Assembly (NCBI GenBank): GCA_025174535.1
Contig: JALBUN010000034.1
Coordinates: forward strand, 828,001-892,000
Direction of reading: 5' to 3'
DNA length: 64,000 nucleotides
Origin: Cantharellus purpuraceus
Lineage: Eukaryota > Basidiomycota > Agaricomycetes > Cantharellales > Hydnaceae
The position numbers and the translations under genes are program-made. Below are positions 1-11,800 of this stretch, piece after piece (within the stretch, counting starts at the first letter, position 1; each line of letters opens with the position of its first letter). The notes under the pieces are model-generated. The model saw nothing but the letters and a program-made list of their open reading frames with translations, ran no database searches and was not told where the DNA came from.

Positions 1-933
1 TACGAGAAGTCCAATCAACATGAATAGTATCCCTCGTTTGCGTTCGTATACGGCGTGTATCTGAGAAAGAAGTAGGTCCATTGTCTAAATCAAGAGAGAA
101 AATTGCATACCCGAATGATAAGGATAACTGTATTCACGGTTGTGAGTGAAAATTTGAACATTCAGACTGGAACTGATTTACTTTCAGCACTGACGATAGC
201 AACCACTTCCCTACAATTAGTTGTATTCGTTAGCATGACGTTTGACTCGATACCAGACCATGAGGTGTCGACGAGTCTTTGTGACTTACGATGCCAGTTC
301 CCACCAGTCGAAGTTTTGGCAACTTCCAAGTTACTATCTCAGAACACACATACAATATAAGCGAGCGTGTGGGACGTACAACTTTGAAAACGTTAAGTAA
401 GTTGTATTGAGGCGTATAAACTTCTCACCTGGAAGGATAAAGACGCGTGAAAAAACACTGCATGTATTGTTAGTACGGGTGCAGCGGCAGGATGGTGCAG
501 AATAAAAGTACCAAAGATGTCGAAGATGAGTGTGATCATTCCAAGATAGCGATTCTGAAAGCGCGGTTAGTGTCATCATATACCTAAAAATGACCAGGAA
601 TACATGCAAGCAAGTAGATCACTTTTCCAAATGACCAATCGCGCTTCCAGACGTATTCGACCTGCAGCATAACGTAAATGATGGTACTCAGTCAGTCAGA
701 GCGAGACCTGCCTCGGCGTCGAAGGTAAGGGCTGTAGGGAAGGTGTCAGCCACCACCTCCATACAGATGACCTTCAGCGTCTTACCATAGTCATACATTA
801 ACAAGGTAAGCGCTGCCACTGTCCCGTACTTGACGGGGGCGTCTGCATACAACGTCAATAAGACAAACGTGGCGGAAGGCATGTGATACTGACAACCAGC
901 GACATATCCTACAACATTGAAGCCAGTGCTCAT
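1..933 (-). CDS. DUF6533-family multi-pass membrane protein, partial (3' end outside the window)
   Basis: Read on the minus strand from ATG at 933. Spliced exons give a hydrophobic protein with the marks of the Agaricomycete DUF6533 family: VAALTLLMYDYALTFDAEVE, then EYVWKRDWSFGKVIYLL, then NRYLGMITLIFDIF, and near the window edge SQIHAVYERKRGILFMLIG, the usual loop plus next transmembrane helix. The family has about seven transmembrane segments; its function is not established. Several introns are needed. Two join in frame only with GC donors (662-711 and 555-607). A TATATA element lies about 50 bp upstream of the ATG. The exons between roughly 110 and 520 are uncertain, and the C-terminal part lies outside the window. 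I am fairly sure of family and strand, less sure of each splice site. Confidence 0.7.
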
Positions 934-3258
934 TGTTAGAGGGGTTGTGCGGATGGATGGAAGCGAAGAATGTCGCCGCCAAGGATATATAACTCATCGA
1001 GTTTCCTCGTTCAGTTGACAGAACGACTCGGGGCTGTGTAGTGGTAAGAAACTTAATGCATAAGCAACCCCTAGCGGTACGGCCCCATACTCTATCATTT
1101 AGCTATTTTTGATCACCGGACCTATCAGTCCATGGAGACGTTGGATTGAACGCTATATGCATGTAGACGCCCATCTTGGGCTGGCTAGAAAATGACGTCG
1201 TGCACAGGCCATGGATCAAGAGAATTCTCTCTTAATTGACAAGTCGTGCAGATCAATGCAATCTAGGAGTTGTACAATGACGTGTGGCGGCATACTGACT
1301 ATATCATTTGGCCAGACCCGCATTCCGTGCGTTCTTGCGCAATCATGAGTCACCAACATCCCCACTTCTCGTTCAGATCTCTCTTAGCTATATACGCCGT
1401 CGTTACTAATTTAGCAATGATGAAATTGAGTACGAATCTGCCACGTTCACGCCTTCTTAACAACTTGACTGCACAAGTCACAGTACAGCAGCATAGAGAT
1501 AGCGGAAAAAGTAGTCTGCAACATCCTTGCTATTCTCGGCGGTACCAGCAAGGCCAAGGTGCTGGTCGATAAGCTCAATGTTGAGGCAGCGAAGAGCGCG
1601 CAAAAGGCAGGGAGTGGCTGGCGAGCAAAAGTAGCTCCGAGTGATCTATAGTGCCGATCAAGGCTGTGAAGGTTTCGAAAAAGATGTAATCTTTGGGGTA
1701 GTTGGTACTAAGCTAACTCATCCTTGATGTGTAGGCGAAGGCTGAGTAGTGATATGATCAGGTCTACCGCCATCATCGATTCTACGCCAGTGTTGACAAG
1801 ATCAGACAAATGAATTTGCCGTCGTGGTCCTTCGCATGCCGCTTGTGTGTACCCATGATCAGGTCATTGCGCACTTTCTCTCGCCCTTTATTTCAAGGTT
1901 TGTTTCCCCTCCAATGCTGCGTAAACGAACAGTGTATTTAAGGAATGGCAATTTCACGGTTGGCTGTATGCATAGGCTTGAATCGTCTGTGCTTGCTTTC
2001 CTGAACGATGCATCTTTTGCACGGTGTTTCGAGCGCACAGGTGCACTATTGCTCCGGTATAGAGATGGGTTTTGTGACTTATGCAACTCGCTGTACCCAA
2101 GACGATTTTGTTGTGTAAAGCTGGAGATCATCGAGGAGCACAGGATTCTCTCCTAAGGGTTCTGAGACTACTGAGGCTTGACTAACTCTAGATCAGCGTC
2201 ATGATGCAAGGGCATGTGCTCCCTGCAGGCATCGGATGTCCCCTACACAGGGGGCCTACAGGTCTGAGTTACTGTAATGTTGCGCTCGTAACTGCGATGG
2301 GCCCGCTACTCGTGCCTATCTGCAGAACTAAGCTTAGTTCACATTCAAGGCAAGCATCTTCATCGCTTCTTGTGTTGATTAATTTGATTTCAGTTCTAAT
2401 TGTCGAGGTGTCTTTGATCCCGGATCGTCCAGCTTTCCATACTACCCACCCCGCCCCGCATTACTGATCAAATCTGCCTTCCGTCTAACAGTCGCATCAG
2501 ATCCCAAGATTGCCGCATGATGCATGATATTGCTGCTCAATGAGCAGTGTTTCTGCAAGATGCAGCCAAATTGGGAATAAAAACGCGCTTCAGATCAGCA
2601 AGGGAAACCAACGTATCAAAATGTCAACTCAACAAATCCAAATATCCTCCAAAGAGATTAGTAGACATATCTTTGCCGTCTGTATACGCCTTAATGAAAC
2701 CCTAGTATCAACGGCCGAGCCTCTCTGGGCTGTTCTGTCAGTGGGGCCATCTGTTCAGAATTCCAAACTTCAGATGCACTGTTTTTCATTATTTCGATAC
2801 AAGACACGAGACACTACATAGATGAGTTCATATACCAATTTCAAGCCCAGCCGTTGACGTTGAGTTTTGAGCGAGCTACAGCAGTTCTCTTTTATCTGGT
2901 GAGATTGATGTTGCCATACCTATAAGATGATTTTGCCGGAATTTCTTCGGTATCCGGATTATTGTAGAAGCTACGTATAATCAACTGCTGGTCAAGTGCC
3001 TGTCATGGCGTCCAATCTCGTCCAATACAGGACAGTCGTGGATCCTCGTGGAGTGCTGGTTTCGGGCGTCTAAAAAGAACTCCGCCCATGCGCTGCCTGT
3101 GGCACTAACATGGTATGAATCCTTGCTTGTCAACGAGACCAAGGCTAATGCTGCATCCAGATTCCTTATTTCACTGGACAGACAGAGCACGAGGAGGATG
3201 GTGAGTAGCGTCGGATGAGCACACTTCTGACCCTGACATTGTGAAAGAGAATCATGTG
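934..3258. other. gene-poor stretch between the DUF6533 gene and Raptor
   Basis: 2.3 kb with no gene I can recognise. The open frames here (for example 1824-2156 plus and 1859-2131 minus) overlap each other and show no family signature or consistent splice pattern. One short stretch, 1499-1651, looks coding and is listed separately. The region nearest 3258 should contain the Raptor promoter, but I see no clear TATA box. Confidence 0.5.
1499..1651 (+). other. possible orphan exon or gene remnant
   Basis: A 50-codon open stretch beginning at ATA 1499 and ending in TAG 1649-1651 reads as a soluble, lysine- and alanine-rich helix (it includes VCNILAILGGTSKAKVLVDK). It follows an AG acceptor-like site but has no ATG of its own, and I could not link it to upstream exons. 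The composition looks like protein-coding sequence rather than random sequence. I do not recognise a family. It may be the last exon of a degraded gene. Confidence 0.2.
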
Positions 3259-6200
3259 ATGTGGCCAAAACGACCTACATCTCACTCACGCAGCACCTCC
3301 TGCTCCCCCAATTCTGACGGCTATGACTCCTTTGAAGAAGACCGTGCGGCTCATCTCGCGATACAACGTAAGGCCGACTCGAGCGCGTCGCTCAGCTCGT
3401 TTTCAGATATCAATCCCATTCAATCCTTCTACCTCAGCAAGCGCCATATCACATCTGGAAACCCGACGCCTCTTCCACCTGGACTACCAAAACTCTCACC
3501 TTGGCGTCTGCGTGATAAGCTCAAGATGGTTAATGGTATCCTTCTCCTCTGTCTTAACCTGGACGTGGATCCACCTGATGTCGTCAAGACGCAGCCATGT
3601 GCTGTGCTCGAATGCTGGGTCGATCCCCACAGTCTTCCATCTAACAAGGCAATTGAAGCAATCGGGACGAATCTTCAACATCAGTTCGAAGCTCTTAACC
3701 CGCGGATGAAGTATAAACCACTCCTCGATCCTTCAGTTGATGACGCACGCAAGTTCTGCATGAACCTCCGCAAGCTTGCTCAGGATGAACGCTGTCTTTT
3801 TTACTACAATGGCCATGGGGTCCCCAAGCCCACACCGAACGGTGAGCTCTGGGTTTTCAACAAGAGCTACTCACAGTACATCCCCGTCTCTCTCTGGGAC
3901 CTCCAAAACTGGCTTGGCGCACCGTGCATTTACGTATGGGACACATCATCAGCCGGCCACCTGCTTTCAAATTTTGTGCGTGTGGCCGAGCAGCGTGATA
4001 AAGAAGTCAAGGAACAGCACGGTGGGATCTTTCCTGAGGGCGTCGCGCAATACCAGGACTCTCTTCAGCTCGCCGCATGTCTTTCCGATGAACAACTTCC
4101 TATGTGTCCTGATCTCCCCGCGGATCTCTTCACATCCTGCCTTACCTCCCCCATCGAGACTGCCATGCGATGGTTCCTTCTTAAGAGCGGAAATCTCCCT
4201 ACCGGCATCACCATTGACATGATCATGCAGATCCCAGGAGACCTCAAGGACCGTCGTACACCTCTTGGCGAGTTGAACTGGATATTTACTGCCGTCACTG
4301 ACACTATCGCGTGGACAACCTTCCCGCGCGAGATCTTTAAAACACTTTTCCGTCAGGACCTCCTCGTTGCGGCTCTCTTTCGCAATTTTCTGCTCGCCGA
4401 ACGCATTATGAAAAACTACCATTGCACTCCTCATACGAAGCCGTCTCTTCCTCCAACCAACACACACCCAATGTGGGCTTCCTGGGATCTGGCAGTCGAT
4501 GCGTGCGTCGCACAACTCCCCCGCCTGCTCGGATTACATAACGCCAATGGTGAACCCATCCCAGAGAAAGATAGAAGCCTTGCCGATCCGTACCAGTACG
4601 TCTCTAGCGACTTTTTCTCCGATAGTCTCACTGCGTTCGACGTCTGGCTGGGCCGCGGGGGGTGCGCCCTCGCCAAACGTGGCCGCGCTGACATGGATTC
4701 GGATGCTCACAATCAACACTCTACCTACGCTGAGAGCGACCCACTTGCTATACCAGTCACTTGCGACGCGGGGTATAAGCATGATCTCGTACCCCGTAAA
4801 CCACCCGACCAACTGCCTATCGTACTCCAGGTGCTCCTGTCTCAGACACATCGTCTTCGTGCACTCATATCATTTGCGCAATTCTGTGATCTTGGTCCAT
4901 GGGCGGTAAACCTGGCTCTGACCATTGGCATCTTTCCTTATATCCTTAAGCTCCTCCTCGCACCGCCCGGGGACCTCCGTCCTGTGCTCATCTTCATCTG
5001 GTCACGTATCGTCGCTGTCGACCCGTCAGTACAAAGCGATCTCTATTCGAATCATGTGTACAAGTACTTTGCTCAGGTACTCACCACCCGCGAGGAACCC
5101 ACATATCTGCTCATCCCGAACGCATCTGAGCATCGGGCTATGTGTGCATTCATCCTTACATCAATCGCGCGCGGGATGCCAGAAGGCCAGCGCGCGCTAG
5201 TCAAAGAAGGTGTGTTTGACACATGCCTGAGCAAGCTGGAGGAGAATGATTTCCTCCTCCGCCAGTGGATCGTACTTTGCATTGCGCAGATTTGGGCGGA
5301 GAATGACGAAATCAGAGACCTGTCGGTAGGAAAGGATGCGCCACAGTTATTGATGGAGCAGTTGGGCGAGGACCAGGCGCCGGATGTGCGTGCGGCTTTA
5401 CTGTACGCTATCTCTACGTTCTTGGGCACTTCGGGATCGGTTGATGTTAACAATCGTGGGGGTGGAGGTGCGGGAAGTTTGCCGAGTGTGTCGGAGAAGG
5501 GACATTATCGAATCGAGGCGGGAATCTCAACCAATGCTGTTTTGGCAGTGAAGGACGATGGTAGTTCAATGGTTCGGAAGGAACTTGTGGTGCTTATCAG
5601 CAGCATTGTACGCGAGTGGAGAGGACATTTTGTGGTGTGTGCTTGGATATATTGGGAGGAAGATCGGCGAGTGCGAGCAAGCAAAACAGGCGGGAAGATA
5701 CCAGATGATTTGGTGTCGGATGCTATTATGCAGTGGCGTGCGGGTCTTGGGACGGATGTAGAATGGGTCGAGACGTGCCACCAGGTACTGTCAGGGTATT
5801 TCACCCTCTTTGCAACCCTGCTCGAGCTCTCTATCGATCCCTACCCGGAAGTCGCCTCGTGTGCTAGGACTGTAGTGGATTATATAATGGCTCTACTCCT
5901 CGAATCACCTTTTCCGCGCCTTCCTTCTTCAACTCTTGTCCCACGTCCAACGGCAAGCAAGTTCTCTTCCAGCTATGGTTATGGTTCACGCTCTCGTGTT
6001 ACGTCGTTGCAGTCTGTCCCACCGCTGAGTCCTTTCACCCCCTCGTCACCTACGCGCCGCAGCGTCCCACTTTCGCGCACAGACACTATGGTCAGTACTA
6101 CCTCGCGTGTTACATCGACGTTGAAGCGGACGTCATCATTCGCCAATGCTCTCAAGAGCATTGGCAGCTATGCGTTCCCAACACTCGATGACAGCTCATC

Positions 6201-8249
6201 TGCCCGACAACGAAATCCCGCTGACCGTCTCTCCCGCCCGCCATCTCCCAACTACAACGCGCAGCAGTACGTGTCACCATATACCACAGAGGGGACAACG
6301 TCACGACGTTCGTCGCCTCCTTTATCTCCTGGCCGTAGCACTGCACCGTCGCCCGATGGTGACTTCTCACCCGTACATATCATGGAGGCTCTGATGGAAG
6401 AAGACATGGAGCGGTTGCGTGCGAGGCGAGATGGTGGCTCCCGACAACCCCAGATTAATGAAGATAGAGTATTCACTTCTGAGCTTGACGACATTAGGGT
6501 TCCACTCGGACCGGGTACTGGGGCGGATCTGCCTGACGTGCTGCCCTTGAAAAGCCGTTTTTATGACTGGTGTAATGAATATTTCACGGAACCACAGATG
6601 AGAGTGTGTGTTCGTACTTGCATGTCAACCCAGTCGCTGATACCGAGATGACTTGCAGCAAATGGAGAGTCATGAGCCTGGTAGCACAACGTATAATGCG
6701 CAGCTTTGGCGGCGGTCGAGGAACGAGAAGATTGTGGGTGAAACTCAGACACAAGCTGAGATTGCGTGCAAGTACATTTAGTCATTTGTCTCATCTTCAA
6801 CTCATGTTGGCTCTCCAGACCACTGTGAATGGGACCGCCCCGTGAGCACTTTGTACGCCGCGGGTACTCCGCTCAAAGTCAGCCTGCACGCCTTTGACAC
6901 ACTTATTGTATCTGCGAACGAGTACGACAAGATTAGGTGTGTGTCCCACAACCGCGTTATGCCCTTTTAACAGAAGTTTCTTGTAGCATCTGGGATTGGG
7001 CACAGCGGAAGCCACTCGGCGTGTTCAGTAATAGCAACCCACCGTCCACTACCATCACATCTCTTCGATTTATCAATGATGACACTGATGGTTTGGTTGT
7101 TAGTGGGTCTTGTGAGTATAGTTGTGATATGCCTTCTCACAGGTCTAATTGAGGTCCTTGCAGCTGACGGCGTTGTTCGTATATACCGATATTACAATGA
7201 ACCTGGCGAAGGCCGTCCTGTTCAGATGGTCTCGGCATTCCGGGCGATGCCTTCTCTTGTACCCATCAAACGCGGCCCTGGTCTAGTATTGGACTGGAGT
7301 CAAGCAGCAGGTGCGTTTACCATTGGCGGTGATTCCAGAGACATTGTCATCTGGGATGCATCGAGTGAGACCAAAGTGGATGTGAGTGCATGTTTTATTA
7401 CCATGACACCCTGACAAATGCATCGAGCAGACAATTTCTACTCAATCGAACAGCCCCTTGACGGCATTGGTCTCTGACTTTGCTGGCGGACCAATTGTTG
7501 TGGCTGGATTTGCAGATGGCGCTGTCAAGGTTTATGATCGCCGCAGTCGGGATGCAGAATCCATTGTCCGGACGTATCGTGAGCATTCGTCTTGGATTGT
7601 TGGTGCGCGATGTCAGAAGAGTAGCGGTAGGGACTTAGTAACTGCAAGGTATACTTTTCTATGGCATGTTGCGTGTGGGAACTTGACGCAGTTCATCTCT
7701 CTTCTTCAGCATTGATGGGCAAGTTCATCTCTGGGATTCCAGATATGCGACCAGGTCCGTCATGGATTGGCAAGTGCATGAACGGTTGGCTGCCTTCGAT
7801 CTTCATAATCAGGCCGGTGTCTTTGCAGCGTGAGTTCATAAGCCATGTAGTATCTACAACCATTCACCCATGCCTTCGTTTGTATATGAAGCACATCAGC
7901 TGTGACGCCCACGCACTGGCGGTCACATACGACTATTGTACATTCCCTTCCTCCATCACAGCCGACTGTTCTATCACGGGTGCATCATACCACTGGCTTA
8001 CACCATGCACCGTCGCTGCATGCTAGCCATCATCCGGCATCCCATACAAGCCTTGCTTTCCATCCGAACGAGATGCTGTATGCGGTCGGGGGCGCTGATG
8101 GCACCATTCGGCTTCTAGGGTGCAGACTTCAAGAGCGCAGGGAGAAGGCTGCAGGGGCGATTCCTCGACCGTATGAGCTGCCGCAGCCGAAGGCCTTGTT
8201 TGAGACCATGAGCGTCTCATCAGCTCCAAGCAGCAGAACAGTTTCATAA
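3259..8249 (+). CDS. KOG1: Raptor / Kog1 / Mip1, TORC1 scaffold subunit
   Basis: Raptor brings substrates to the TOR kinase in TORC1. The first exon (3259-6603) holds the conserved N-terminal caspase-like region: MVNGILLLCLNLDVDPPDV (about residue 90 on), YYNGHGVPKPT, WVFNKSYSQYIPVS, DLQNWLGAPCIYVWD. It continues through HEAT-like helices, including SSIVREWRGHFVVCAWIYWE, and a serine/proline-rich linker. After the first intron (6604-6658) smaller exons encode the C-terminal WD40 propeller: SIWDWAQRKPLGVF, ADGVVRIYRYYNEPGEG, DIVIWDASSET, GAVKVYDRRSRD, LAFHPNEMLYAVGGADGTIR. The stop is at 8247-8249. The ATG at 3259 is the first in frame before the conserved block; family N-termini vary, so the start is tentative. 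The His of the pseudo-dyad is present (residue 186), but the position usually DCS reads DTS (residue 229). Convergent with the BEM2-like gene. Confidence 0.95.
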
Positions 8250-8823
8250 CTGGGCAATGTTACATCAGTTCTTGTCTGCTATCGTCAATTGTATACTAGA
8301 CAAGTACTAGGTCATTAGGTTTATCCCCTCCTGTCAGACATGTTTTTTGTCTGGCCCAGTTGATATGATACTTTACCGAACCGAGGCACGTGGGCGTCGT
8401 GTCCTTTCGTGAACTTGGGAACATTAATGAATCTTTTACGGACGCACCAGTATCGCGACGCTACCCTTAAAGCTTAAGGCCTTAAGGGTGATTTGGTAAG
8501 TGAAGGCCTAGTCTGGATATCTGGAACTCATATGAAGTTATTACACCTTTGTCCTCGAGTACTTGCATACAATCCCTTAGAAACGGGAATACGTAGCGGT
8601 AATACCTTGGACACGTTGGGATGCTCTTTGACGCACCTTAGGCCCGGGACCTCTGTTGCAGTCGACTCTGACAGTTTCAGCACCACCCTATAGCCAGTAA
8701 AGGAACGCACAGTTAAGTCAACTGGTAACACATAATGGTAGTATGGCAAATGCATGAAGCTTCTGAAGGGAAAAACGTGCAGAGAAGAGCAGTCCGATGA
8801 TGAGGAAATCGAGAAAGCAGCTG
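8250..8823. other. intergenic region between convergent Raptor and BEM2-like genes
   Basis: 574 bp with both 3' ends facing it. It contains a CACGTG (about 8387) and a 14-bp perfect palindrome (listed separately). No coding potential was seen. It should hold both 3' UTRs and polyadenylation sites. Confidence 0.6.
8464..8488. repeat. palindrome between convergent gene ends
   Basis: CTTAAGGCCTTAAG (8473-8486) is its own reverse complement. The flanking CCCTTAA (8464-8470) can also pair with TTAAGGG (8482-8488). It lies about 220 bp past the Raptor stop and about 340 bp past the BEM2 stop, so it could sit in either 3' UTR. Confidence 0.6.
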
Positions 8824-11800
8824 TTAGGACAAGGTTGTATCTAGAAATAATGTCTCTGGTTCGGAACTTTGCAGTGAAGGGAGGGGTTCCAAATCGGGGT
8901 CGTGGTCATGAATTGCGTCCGTCGGGACCGACGACAAACGCGACTCGCTTCGGTCCAACTCTACCACCTTTTCATCCACGTCGCTGTCCGGCTCGTCATC
9001 TTGGTCAACGTCTGCTTCCGTCTCGTCAAATACTCGGTGAAACTATGACTCGAGATTAGTAATATAACGTATGGACACCGTATATAGTGAACTGACGTGT
9101 ATGATCAACGTTTGAAGCAGCTGGCTAGTGTGATGCATATTATGCATCAGGACCCCAAAATCATTCAGTGGTGATCGAAGAAGTGTTGGGTTGAACAGCA
9201 CCGCCAGTGCTTGAGCTGTCATATGGTTTTGTTCTTCATAGTCCGTGATGCTAGATTATTGGCAACATCAATAACAAACTGGGACACTCAATACTGTCAT
9301 CCCATACCGTTCCAGATGTTCACATATTCGTCGCAGAAGATAGAAATTGTTTATTGGAAGACCATGCACCACGCCTCGAACTGCTATCAACCGCTCTTCA
9401 AAATCAGGTATCTCTGTAATGGCGTTGAAAGTTGAAAAAGCCCAAAAACAGGAATATTATGCCAGAACGTACGCATGACACGAATTACCTCATAGTAGGA
9501 CTTCTCGGGAAAGATGGGATGTGGTAGAGAACGGAGCCAAGTCTTGACAGTATCACAGATTGCAAAGATGTCCACATAATCTTGAGAGAAGAACTTAACC
9601 TCCTCGCCTGCATCGGGGTGATAATGGTTGCCAGTAAGTAATGATACAAGGCTTCCCAGGTTGATGTGACCAACCACTATCAAATTCTTGTCGTAATGCA
9701 CTGATTGCGCTACTTGCACCGGGGATTCGATACAGGCCAACTTCTTGAAGACCCCTGGTCTCTATCTCAGACAGACATTGCTCTAGCACCTGAGGCACGG
9801 CACCAAGTGGGACATCTCCACCTCCTGCTTCACGCTGAAGAAGAAAGTCCAACTCAACCCCGAAGACTGCTGAAGTGATCAACATAAAGGAGCCTGGGAG
9901 CGCAAAATACACACCTGCAGTTGGATGTCGGGCTGCAGTCTGAGACGGTATCTGCAGATGGTCAGAGAGCTGGGGCTTCGGAGGATTTGCGATGTATGTT
10001 AGACGCTTGGCGGTAGAAGATTTCGCGGTCTGACTTATTGCTGTTAGCCAGGATGCCAATGCCGAGCGGGTCGCAGCTTGCAAAAGATATCGTCCTCCAT
10101 CCTCAGTTGTGAGATGAAACGTATACAAACGGACATTATTGATAAAAGCCGATACTGTGGCGCCCACAAGACTGATAACGAGCGTAGGCCTGCCAGTTGG
10201 TTGGAAATCCAATTCTGCCGGAGTTCGTTTTTGCGTAGTGGCGTATAAATTGTCCGTAGACGAGAAGGCCGAAGAAAGAGGTCGCATCAGATGGAAAAAC
10301 GCAGAGGACATAGTCCTTCGACTTCTCTGATGCTTAATACTCTGCGTGAGAGGGCGTCTTAGTTGCATGGCCTTGTTGAGATCGTCCTCTCGTTTGTCTG
10401 TACGATGCTGTTCAGCCTTCTTTTCCCGAAGTAAACGTTCCCGTATATATTTGTCTCGCTTGCACTTCTCTTGCTGAATCTGAATTATCTTCAAGAAAGG
10501 ACGCTGATATTTCCTTGAGTAAGGAATTGGCGAAGGAACGTTTATGCTTTCGAAGTACGCATCGTCTCGTAATAGGCGACTATCAAAGGGTGGACCTGTG
10601 ACCTCTCGATGCATATTGTTCAAGCGATCAATATCAATCCGATCGAGTTCTGCGCGGTCCTTTCGAGACCGATGAGGCGGAAGGGATAACGCCGTAAGGA
10701 CAAGGTCAGAAAGATGACTTCAGATATGGTTGTTGAGCTAGTTACTAAGGAGCCACCAAACTTGAGGACTCACCGCCGCTTATCAAAGTTAACGAGATTC
10801 AGAGCCTCCTTGTCTGAGTCGATGGTATTTGGAACACTTATTATCTCCAGAAAACGTTCTAGCAACCACCCGAGATCGACGGTCAGTCGATTTTTATTGA
10901 CAACAGACTTCGTGACTGGTCTGGATAAGAATGCACCCAAGCTTTCCATGCCCGTTCCGCGTGCAGCCGCGACGCCAAGCCACGCAAACGAGAAGAGTCG
11001 CGACTCAGGTGACACTATTGCTGAGGTGATTGCTGTCTCCACAAAAGAGCGAACAGATCGTTGGGATACAATATCATTGCTCTCTGGACCTTCCATCATG
11101 CGCAAACGACAAATTTCGATGGCTTGTAATAAACACGCCATACGTGCTTGGCGTATCTTCAGTCCTAGCCGCGGTGCTACTATCTTTGCCATGATCCATT
11201 TTCGTACAACGGCATGGGCCCGTACGAGGCTGCGGATGCTGGGGGGAAGGAGTTTATAAACCGACTCTTGGCTTAATTCGGATATGAGATCGGACGGCTC
11301 GATCTGCTGCAGATGTGAATATATGGTTTGGATCTCCACTTCATCACTACTTGTACTAGGTTCGTGAGACAAGAACCATCCCGTGCGATCAGCAGATTGG
11401 ACTTCTAAAAGGTCGATGGTAATAAAAAAGTCCTGTAAATATGAGATTAGTGCAGTTGTTTTTCTGAAAGCGTCCTTATCCCACCTCTTGCGTTACCGAG
11501 TGCATTGCAGCGGCAGCGAGGGCATCTAGATTGTCCACAAGAGTCTCTGGGTCGATTTCATCAATCGAAGGAGGTTGAGGGCCGAAGTTAAGAACTGATG
11601 TAATTGCTACAGAGTCGCGAATTGTTGATGGTTGCAATTTCGGTCGCCGGGTCTGGGACTTGAAGGAAGCCATTGTGTTCTGACGAGCGTGTTCCAACTC
11701 GTGCCACACAAGGGAATCATCAGCATTGGTACCGTCAGGGATCTGGGTGACAGATGTCAGGGTAAGGAAATTGTTCATGGCATCAAACAACTCCAGATCT

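Noticed and set aside
2981..3268. 95-codon minus-strand ORF upstream of Raptor
   Set aside because: No domain, no supporting splice pattern, and it overlaps the Raptor start region.
3967..4515. 182-codon minus-strand ORF
   Set aside because: Antisense to the conserved N-terminal part of Raptor; no family signature.
8754..9059. 101-codon plus-strand ORF
   Set aside because: The opposite strand encodes the acidic C-terminal tail of the BEM2-like protein in frame with its RhoGAP domain.
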